A stretch of 5,691 bases of DNA, taken from the NCBI GenBank assembly GCA_041180805.1, contig JBEGQX010000209.1, positions 1-5,691 on the forward strand. Direction: 5' to 3'. Shown here in pieces: positions 1 through 5,691 of this stretch. The stretch comes from JBEGQX01 sp041180805 (GTDB taxonomy: Bacteria; Planctomycetota; Planctomycetia; Gemmatales; Gemmataceae). The notes beneath the pieces are model-generated. The model was not told the origin of the DNA, did not search any database, and saw only the letters and a program-made list of their open reading frames with translations. The translations under genes and the position numbers were made by a program. How positions within the stretch are numbered: the first letter of the stretch is position 1; every line of letters starts with the position of its first letter.

Positions 1-1868
1 GGCCAGATGGTGCCAATAGAACCTGTGGCCACCAGTCCACCCCAACCCAGAGTAACCAGCAGGGTGCTGGCCACAGCCCCCGGGAGCCAGTCAGTTTTTC
101 CCAAGGCTGGGTGAAAATAACCAAAAATTTCCTGAAGGAGAAATCTTGCGATTCTGGTTCCGGTATCAATGGTGGTTAAAATAAACAAAGCTTCAAACAT
201 GATTGCAAAGTGGTACCAGTATTTCATCAAGTGATCGAATGGGATTCCGAGTTGGTTTAATGGCTTGGAAAGAATAAGTGACATACCCACAGCCAGGGTG
301 ACAGCACCCCCGGTGCGCCCGCGAAGTGATTCCCCGCCAACTTGGGTTTCAATGGTGTTTAATGTAAGGTGTTCCAAATTACCTGCTGAGCCAAGCTCGG
401 CATGCAGTTTGTCCACCATGGGTTGCCATTTATCTACTTGTTCCAATCCGACATTGATTTCGTAGTAGATTTTCGGATCCAAGCTGGCGGCGGCTATCAA
501 GGCAACAATTCCCACGAGGCCTTCCATGAGCATGCTGCCGTAGCCGATCATACGAATGTCAGATTCTCGATCAATCATTTTTGGGGTGGTTCCCGAGGAA
601 ACCAGCGCGTGAAAACCGGAAATGGCCCCGCACATGACACAAATGAACACAAAGGGAAAAAGCCCGCCCGCAAAAGTCGGACCGCCCGCGGAAAACACAG
701 GTTCTACCGGTCTATGTACCAAAGCTGGGTTGGCGACAATGACACCCGCGACCAGAAGAAAGACAGTTCCAACCTTAAGGAAGCTGGAAAGATAATCCCG
801 CGGGCAAAGCAACATCCATACAGGCAGAACAGAAGCGATAAAACCATAAGCACACAGCGAGAATACCGCCTGATTTTTGGTGAGAGAGAACCAGGGTTCA
901 AGAAATGAACCAGGAATCCAATTGCCTGCCACGGTTGCCACTAAAACGGCAAGCGCTCCAAGAATGGATGCCTCGACAACTTTGCCCTTTCGAATCCGAT
1001 ACATGTATAAGCCCACAAAAAGTGCAATCGGAATAGTGCAGGCAATGGTAAAAACACCCCAGGAACTACCAGGAACAAACTGGGCCCCGCCATTGGGAAG
1101 AATCACTGATTTACCCGGTTGCTCCAAGGCCATGGCGGGAAGTTTGCCGGAAGTTGGAAGTTGCAACTGGAACCCTGAATCCCTTTTGGAGGGGGTGCTT
1201 TCTTTGCTGAAACGAAGTGTGCAGCCTGCTGGGAAATCATAGATCGTTTCCCGTTCGTTACTTTTATTAGGATCAATGGATGGCTTGCCGTCGGCAGGAA
1301 GTTCGATGACTGTACCCTTGGGAAATGGAATTGTTTCTCCCCCCAGTGCTTTCACCACAACAAACCCAAGTCCGGCAAGGGCGATAATCACTATGAAAAG
1401 AATGGCTGCGGAGGCGATCATGCCAGCCTTGGGTCCCAATTCTTCACGGGCTATTTCGGCAAGGGATTTCCCTTTGTGACGAACAGAAGCTGCAAGCACA
1501 AGCATGTCCTGCACGGCACCTGCCAGGCACACACCAATTACCAACCACAGCAGGCCAGGCATATAACCATACTGAATTGCAAGTACTGGCCCAATCAGTG
1601 GTCCAGCACCACTGATTGCGGCAAAATGATGGCCAAATAGAACCCAGCGGTTGGTTGGGTGGTAGTTGTGCCCATCCTTGAACTCATGGGCGGGAGTAAT
1701 GTTGGCGTCATTGAAGGCCGCGACTCTTGCTGCCAGAAAAGCACTGTAGTAGCGATATGCGATCGCAAGGCAACAAAGAACAAAAACCATAATCGGCATG
1801 GCATGATAAACCGTGCGATCTCCAATAACAGAATAAAAAATGCTGGCAGTAATCGGAGTGTGAAGCAT
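1..1868 (-). CDS. cstA: Carbon starvation protein A (CstA family peptide/pyruvate importer), C-terminus beyond window
   Basis: Multi-pass inner-membrane transporter of the CstA/BtsT family; E. coli members import peptides and pyruvate, inferred here from homology. The minus frame is open from ATG at 1868 to the window edge (622 full codons), so roughly the last 150 residues are missing compared with E. coli CstA. Family landmarks, recalled from E. coli, are clear: PTNRWVLFGHHFAAISGAGP (71-90), GPVLAIQYGYMPG (93-105), LAGAVQDMLVL (115-125), LPVWMLLCPRDYLSSFLK (348-365), GAISGFHALVSSGTTPKM (414-431), AVGMSLIL (526-533) and YHFAIMFEALFILTTIDTGT (552-571). The start is bounded by an in-frame TGA at 1926-1928; the upstream GGGAA is only a weak Shine-Dalgarno. 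The N-terminus seems to lack the first membrane helix of E. coli CstA. Residues about 175-268 form a hydrophilic insertion where E. coli has a very short loop. It lies 80 bp after hppA, behind a strong hairpin. Confidence 0.96.
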   Translation of the reverse strand, partial: MLHTPITASIFYSVIGDRTVYHAMPIMVFVLCCLAIAYRYYSAFLAARVAAFNDANITPAHEFKDGHNYHPTNRWVLFGHHFAAISGAGPLIGPVLAIQYGYMPGLLWLVIGVCLAGAVQDMLVLAASVRHKGKSLAEIAREELGPKAGMIASAAILFIVIIALAGLGFVVVKALGGETIPFPKGTVIELPADGKPSIDPNKSNERETIYDFPAGCTLRFSKESTPSKRDSGFQLQLPTSGKLPAMALEQPGKSVILPNGGAQFVPGSSWGVFTIACTIPIALFVGLYMYRIRKGKVVEASILGALAVLVATVAGNWIPGSFLEPWFSLTKNQAVFSLCAYGFIASVLPVWMLLCPRDYLSSFLKVGTVFLLVAGVIVANPALVHRPVEPVFSAGGPTFAGGLFPFVFICVMCGAISGFHALVSSGTTPKMIDRESDIRMIGYGSMLMEGLVGIVALIAAASLDPKIYYEINVGLEQVDKWQPMVDKLHAELGSAGNLEHLTLNTIETQVGGESLRGRTGGAVTLAVGMSLILSKPLNQLGIPFDHLMKYWYHFAIMFEALFILTTIDTGTRIARFLLQEIFGYFHPALGKTDWLPGAVASTLLVTLGWGGLVATGSIGTIW

Positions 1869-1888
1869 TGTTTGGTTCCCATCAAAGA

Positions 1889-1920
1889 GCAAGGCAGGGT
1901 ATTGTAATACCCTGCCTTGC
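1889..1920 (-). terminator. Perfect 15-bp inverted repeat between hppA and cstA (terminator or cstA leader hairpin)
   Basis: The arms at 1889-1903 (gcaaggcagggtatt) and 1906-1920 are exact reverse complements around a 2-nt centre. In RNA this gives a 13-14 bp stem with a 4-6 nt loop. It begins 29 nt after the hppA stop codon, which suits a rho-independent terminator. However, the sequence after it on the minus strand is TCTTTG, a poor U-tract. It also ends only 20 nt before the cstA ATG, so any transcript reading through from hppA would carry the hairpin right beside the cstA ribosome-binding region. A role as attenuator, mRNA stabiliser or translational control element is therefore an alternative. 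The structure is certain; its function is inferred. Confidence 0.55.
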
Positions 1921-1948
1921 AAACTTCAATCATTGGAGTCTGCCGATG

Positions 1949-4720
1949 TTACTGGGCAGCCTTGGAAAATTCCTCGTCAATCGCCTTCATTTCGGCACTT
2001 TCGGTCTTGGATTGCATCCAAGCCCAACCTACCGCTACCAAGCCTACACCAAGAACCGCGATTCCAATGGTGTACCTTTGGTCGATGCTGGTTCCATCCT
2101 TAAGGTTATAAGCCATAACCAAAGGGAGAATCAGCAGGCTGACCATGTTCATAACCTTGATAAGGGGATTCAAGGCGGGACCAGCGGTGTCTTTCAAAGG
2201 ATCACCGACGGTATCACCAGTAACCGAAGCCTTGTGAGCTTCGGATCCCTTGCCAGAGGTGGCAGTTTTGGGTTGGTCTTCGATGGTCTTCTTTGCATTA
2301 TCCCAAGCACCACCAGCGTTTGCCATGAATACGGCAATCATCTGGCCGATAAGGATCATACCTGCCAGATAACCACCCAAGGCGTAAGGTCCCATGGCAA
2401 AGCCAACAATCACGGGCGCAAAAATCGCCAGCAAACCAGGGCCAATAAGCTCTCTTTGAGCCGTTGTCGTGCAGATATCCACCACACGACCATAATCAGG
2501 ACGTTTGGTTCCCGCCCAAATTTCCTTGTCGCGGAACTGTGCGCGGCATTCCTGAACGATCAGGTAAGCTGCGCGACCCACTGCGCGAATCGTCATGCTG
2601 CTAAAGAGGAAAGGAACTGCACCACCGATCAGCATGCCGATAAAGACATAAGGATCCGCAAGGTTCAGTTTGTTTGCGCCTGCAGTAAATTCTTCCACGC
2701 TAAGGGTGGTGATGGCATCTTCACCCTTTCCTGTGGCAACCACCGCGATAAAGCTTGCAAAGAGGGAAACAGCGGCAAGAACCGCGGAACCAATTGCAAT
2801 ACCTTTGGTGATGGCCTTGGTGGTGTTACCCACAGCATCCAAATCGGCAAGAATCTGGCGAGACTTCTTGTAGGTTGTCTCATCCATGTAATCCGCATCA
2901 CCGGGTTTAAGTGGTTGATTGTTCTTGTCACGATTGAAACCCATTTCACCAATACCATTGGCATTGTCTGCGATGGGGCCAAACACATCCATGCTGATAA
3001 TATTACCTGTCAGGGTAAGCATACCGATGCCGCACATGGCAACGCCATATGCAATAAAGATCGGGTTGGTTCCGCTGTAAACAAGAACTGAACCCAGGAG
3101 CGCGGCGGAAATAATTATCACCGCCCATACAGCACTTTCATATCCAAGGGCCAACCCTTGAATGATGTTTGTGGCGTGACCTGTTCGGCAGGACTTTGCC
3201 AGTTGTTTTACAGGATCGTGCTCGGTACTGGTCCAGTAATCAGTGCACCAATGCAAAGCAAGGGCAAGAGCAATGCCGATAAGGCAGGTAGCTATGGGCC
3301 TCCAGTCAAAGCCTTCCAGTAAAGGCATAAACTTCTGGGCTGCTTTCACAATATTGGCATCAGCAATTTGCGCTCGCTTGTCGCCTGCTTTCTTCCATGC
3401 AGATGCAACTTCGGCAGAATATTTGGTTTTTTCAGCTTCGGAAGCCTTCGCGAGGGCTTCTGGTTTCATGATGGCAATGTTTGAACCAGTGGCCTTGTTG
3501 ATGTTTTCCACAAAAGCCGCATCCTGATACAGGCCGCGTTTGATGGATTCACCAACGATGTATTCCCCAGTGGGACGAAGATAGATGAGGCCAAGGGAGC
3601 AGATGGCAATCACGCTGATAAATGCGCCGAGCCAGAAACCCTTGGTGACAGCACCCATCGCAGCCTTTACGCCTTCCTGGCTTTCAGCGCGAACTTGCGA
3701 AGTGGAGATGATCGATCCAATAACACCAATCGCATGTACAAGAAGCGGGAAGATAACACCCATGTGGCCAAAGCTTGCAAGGCCGAGGATCAACGCGGCA
3801 ACAATTGTAACTTCATAGCTTTCGAAAATATCGGCCGCCATACCAGCGCAATCACCCACGTTGTCACCAACGTTATCAGCGATAGTGGCAGCGTTACGGG
3901 GATCGTCTTCAGGAATACCAGCTTCAATCTTGCCAACCAAGTCTGCTCCAACATCCGCAGCCTTGGTATAAATTCCGCCACCAACGCGCATGAACAAAGC
4001 AAGAAGGGTTCCACCAAAACCAAACCCAAGGAGCACTTCAAATGCTTTTTCGCCATAAACGAGGAAAATGGTTGTGCCACCCAAAAGGCCCAATCCATCA
4101 GTAAGCATGCCGGTGACAGTGCCAGAGCGATATCCAATTTGCAAAGCACGGCCAAAGCTTTCACGTGCGGCTGCGGCAACCTTGAGATTTCCAATGGTTG
4201 CCATTCGCATACCCAAAAGGCCTACCAAGGCACTGAAGAACGATCCCATCAGGAACGCCACGCCACGGCCACCTGCAACCCAGATTTCCGTGGTATTGTT
4301 GGGATCGTGCCAGGGCCATTTGGTGGCAACCAAAATGCCGGCAATGATTACAATCAAAACACCAACAACGGTAAACTGACGACGCAGATATGCATATGCC
4401 CCTTCACGGACGGCCTTGGCGATTTCCTGCATTACAGAGGTGCCATTGTCAGCGCCATTCACGTAAGTCATGAGCCAACGGGCATAGAACAAGCCAGCAA
4501 ATGCAACCAGAAGATTGGTTACCAAAGCAGCTTTTTCAAAAAGCGTAAAATTGGAATCAGAGCTAAACAGGCTGAAGGGATGCCATTCCTCTCCACCATG
4601 GCCGGTACCACCTGTACCAACTCCACTGGCTCCCATCAAACCGATGACCATGAAGGCCACCATCATCCATAGCCCACGCCTGGATGGCCCCTTGGCGTTT
4701 TGCAAAGCAATCTTCTTCAT
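1949..4720 (-). CDS. hppA: Membrane-bound K+-independent H+-translocating inorganic pyrophosphatase
   Basis: Integral membrane pump that hydrolyses pyrophosphate with Mg2+ and moves protons out of the cytoplasm. All catalytic signatures are present: DVGADLVGK with E266 and EDDPRN (256-276), DNVGDNVGDCAGMAAD (282-297), DVFGPIADNANGIGEM (578-593), NAGGAWDNAKK (801-811) and GDTVGDPLKDTAGPALN (835-851). D297/E300 align with the ion-gate acids D243/E246 of Thermotoga PPase. GNTTKAITKG (631-640) has Lys635 and Thr638, the pair that marks K+-independent enzymes; those known pump H+ rather than Na+. At 923 residues it is much longer than the usual 660-770. The excess is an extra N-terminal hydrophobic segment (17-35), a charged loop (about 381-470), a short insertion in a catalytic loop (about 594-616) and an extra C-terminal helix (882-902) with a charged tail. 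ATG at 4720 follows AAGGA with 10-nt spacing; the stop is TAA. It probably has its own promoter in the 199-bp gap upstream. Confidence 0.98.
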   Translation of the reverse strand: MKKIALQNAKGPSRRGLWMMVAFMVIGLMGASGVGTGGTGHGGEEWHPFSLFSSDSNFTLFEKAALVTNLLVAFAGLFYARWLMTYVNGADNGTSVMQEIAKAVREGAYAYLRRQFTVVGVLIVIIAGILVATKWPWHDPNNTTEIWVAGGRGVAFLMGSFFSALVGLLGMRMATIGNLKVAAAARESFGRALQIGYRSGTVTGMLTDGLGLLGGTTIFLVYGEKAFEVLLGFGFGGTLLALFMRVGGGIYTKAADVGADLVGKIEAGIPEDDPRNAATIADNVGDNVGDCAGMAADIFESYEVTIVAALILGLASFGHMGVIFPLLVHAIGVIGSIISTSQVRAESQEGVKAAMGAVTKGFWLGAFISVIAICSLGLIYLRPTGEYIVGESIKRGLYQDAAFVENINKATGSNIAIMKPEALAKASEAEKTKYSAEVASAWKKAGDKRAQIADANIVKAAQKFMPLLEGFDWRPIATCLIGIALALALHWCTDYWTSTEHDPVKQLAKSCRTGHATNIIQGLALGYESAVWAVIIISAALLGSVLVYSGTNPIFIAYGVAMCGIGMLTLTGNIISMDVFGPIADNANGIGEMGFNRDKNNQPLKPGDADYMDETTYKKSRQILADLDAVGNTTKAITKGIAIGSAVLAAVSLFASFIAVVATGKGEDAITTLSVEEFTAGANKLNLADPYVFIGMLIGGAVPFLFSSMTIRAVGRAAYLIVQECRAQFRDKEIWAGTKRPDYGRVVDICTTTAQRELIGPGLLAIFAPVIVGFAMGPYALGGYLAGMILIGQMIAVFMANAGGAWDNAKKTIEDQPKTATSGKGSEAHKASVTGDTVGDPLKDTAGPALNPLIKVMNMVSLLILPLVMAYNLKDGTSIDQRYTIGIAVLGVGLVAVGWAWMQSKTESAEMKAIDEEFSKAAQ

Positions 4721-4919
4721 TACTCTTCTTTCCTTAAAAAGTACCGATTCCCAAATTACTCAAAATCCAATCACTTGTTGGCTTGTGTGAAAACTTTCAG
4801 TTGTTTGTTGAAACTTGTCGAATATCAAACAACACTGCTTACGGGAAATCTACTCCCATTCATTCAATTTTCACAATTAATTTTTACAAAGGTACAATAA
4901 GAGCAGATTCAAACGAAGT
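4721..4919. other. AT-rich intergenic region upstream of hppA
   Basis: This 199-bp gap separates the aminotransferase stop codon from the hppA start and is visibly richer in A and T than the flanking genes. It should contain the end of the aminotransferase transcript and the hppA promoter and leader. I find no clear intrinsic terminator after the aminotransferase gene, so read-through into hppA cannot be excluded. The hppA Shine-Dalgarno (AAGGA on the minus strand, 4731-4735) is at its left end. No convincing gene lies in it on either strand. Confidence 0.7.
4847..4876 (-). promoter_or_regulatory. Weak candidate sigma70-type promoter for hppA
   Basis: On the minus strand, TTGTGA (4871-4876) and TAGATT (4847-4852) are separated by 18 nt. 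Each matches the sigma70 consensus at four of six positions. It would start transcription about 120 nt upstream of the hppA ATG. In AT-rich DNA such matches arise easily by chance, and the organism's promoter consensus is unknown, so this is only the best candidate seen. Confidence 0.22.
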
Positions 4920-5691
4920 CTACAGAATATTTAAAATCTGCTTGCGCCAGTCCAAGCCAAACCTTCTTTCCCACCAAATTGCTATTAGATCCAGAACCTT
5001 TGAAGATGGGTTTAAACATGTTTTTCCAATGCTATTTACCTCCGCAAAACAATATGAGGTGCAACTTAAGATGCCCCCAAATTCATTACGGATTTCAGTT
5101 TGGTTAATATCCCTTTCCACCCATTGAAAACCATGTTCAAGGGCGAATTCCTTTAAAAGTTGCTGGGTAATTCCAGGCAATGTAGATCCATTCTTTGGGG
5201 TATGAAACACCCAGGAAGAAGCTGATTTCCCAAGATTTTCAACAAGAATTATGTTTGAGGACGCAGTTTCTGTGATATTCCCATTTTCATCAACCAGTAA
5301 TGCCAAGGCTTTGGGATTTATAGATTTGGCTTCCTGTTCAGCAATCCACCAGTGCATTCTACTTCGATGTTTGATAGTGGGACTAATTACCTTTGGGCCG
5401 GGCTGACAAGTCTTTGGAATTTCCAGTTGCACACCATGCTGAATCCATGGTTTGAAGCGCTCTAAGGGCAGTTCGAAAGTGTGCATAGCCAGGTTTGGTT
5501 TACTGCCCACTGTGATGGACGGTTCGTTAAGATAAAACCCAATAGGGCCTGGAGTTGCGACTAAAACCACGGCGAGGTCTTCGCTAATTTCCAGCTGCTT
5601 TGCGTTTTTAGCGACTAGCTCTTGGATAGCCTTCGCGATCTCGGTTTCTCCAAATTTAAGGGGAATTCTACATGCGTTACAGTTGGTGATG
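4920..5691 (-). CDS. Class IV PLP-dependent aminotransferase (ilvE/pabC/D-amino-acid transaminase superfamily), N-terminus beyond window
   Basis: Fold-type IV PLP enzyme, cytoplasmic by family. The superfamily contains branched-chain aminotransferase, 4-amino-4-deoxychorismate lyase and D-amino-acid transaminase, and the sequence does not clearly choose between them, so no symbol is given. The frame is open from the window edge to TAG at 4920 (257 codons with the stop, 256 residues). A GTG at 5570 is not the real start, because homology-like sequence (NACRIPLKFGETEIAKAIQELV) continues upstream of it; probably 30-50 N-terminal residues are missing. Visible landmarks are the candidate PLP-binding lysine in KHRSRMHWWIAEQEAK (Lys codon 5370-5372), then the phosphate-binding stretch ALLVDENGNITETASSNIIL, then TPKNGSTLPGITQQLL, and near the end GGILSCTSYCFAEVNSIG, matching the usual 'ltsT...v.PV..i' segment. 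It lies 199 bp upstream of hppA on the same strand, with no obvious functional link. Confidence 0.92.
   Translation of the reverse strand, partial: ITNCNACRIPLKFGETEIAKAIQELVAKNAKQLEISEDLAVVLVATPGPIGFYLNEPSITVGSKPNLAMHTFELPLERFKPWIQHGVQLEIPKTCQPGPKVISPTIKHRSRMHWWIAEQEAKSINPKALALLVDENGNITETASSNIILVENLGKSASSWVFHTPKNGSTLPGITQQLLKEFALEHGFQWVERDINQTEIRNEFGGILSCTSYCFAEVNSIGKTCLNPSSKVLDLIAIWWERRFGLDWRKQILNIL

Noticed and set aside
402..908. Plus-strand frame of 168 codons opposite cstA
   Set aside because: Overlaps conserved cstA sequence on the other strand (PRDYLSSFLK, SGFHALVSSGTTPKM) and its translation is polar and unrecognisable.
1869..1888. GGGAA near the cstA start as a possible CsrA site, since E. 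coli cstA is controlled by CsrA
   Set aside because: A single GGA-like motif outside a hairpin loop is not sufficient, and the organism is not known to have CsrA.
1595..1933. Minus-strand frame of 112 codons starting upstream of the hairpin and overlapping the 5' part of cstA
   Set aside because: It is out of frame with cstA over a region where cstA encodes conserved family motifs, and it has no recognisable features. It also starts inside the hppA-cstA gap and would have to be translated through the hairpin.
1868..3091. Long plus-strand open frame of 407 codons opposite hppA
   Set aside because: It lies antisense to the well-conserved hppA catalytic core. Its translation is rich in His, Asn, Cys and Arg with no recognisable domain, and it begins inside the hairpin region. 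It is a shadow of hppA codon use.
3695..4672. Plus-strand open frame of 325 codons opposite the first third of hppA
   Set aside because: Antisense to conserved hppA motifs, low-complexity polar composition, no domain and no clear ribosome-binding site.
4788..4815. Short inverted repeats upstream of hppA (tgaaa-ac-tttca at 4788-4799, and a 7-bp arm pair with one mismatch around it) as a possible operator
   Set aside because: The arms are only 5 to 7 bp in AT-rich DNA, which is expected by chance, and no known operator is recognised.

Overview
The window carries three protein-coding genes, all on the minus strand, so the order of transcription runs from right to left. It starts with a class IV PLP-dependent aminotransferase (4920-5691, N-terminus cut off by the window edge). 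Next is a complete membrane-bound proton-pumping pyrophosphatase, hppA (1949-4720, 923 residues). Last is a carbon-starvation/peptide-transporter gene, cstA (1-1868, C-terminus cut off by the window edge). I see no tRNA, rRNA, CRISPR array, insertion sequence or plus-strand gene.

The genes are separated by two informative gaps. The 199 bp between the aminotransferase and hppA are AT-rich and should hold the hppA promoter; only a weak candidate can be named. The 80 bp between hppA and cstA contain a perfect 15-bp inverted repeat with a 2-nt centre. It ends 20 nt before the cstA start codon and could be the hppA terminator, a leader structure controlling cstA, or both.

The organism is a bacterium of middling GC content, probably Gram-negative and free-living. 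HppA carries the Lys/Thr pair typical of K+-independent H+-PPases. Both membrane proteins have long extra extramembrane segments compared with the best-known homologues: about 90 residues in CstA, and about 90 plus about 18 residues in HppA. These traits suggest an environmental lineage such as Planctomycetota or a relative, but that is a tentative inference without a database search.

Functionally, HppA couples hydrolysis of pyrophosphate (a by-product of biosynthesis) to proton export. CstA is a membrane importer for peptides or pyruvate, used in E. coli when carbon is scarce. The aminotransferase acts in amino-acid or folate-precursor metabolism. An energy-saving pump beside a starvation-type importer is suggestive, but nothing here proves a joint system. 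The window looks like ordinary core metabolism with lineage-specific elaborations, not a new defence or mobile system.
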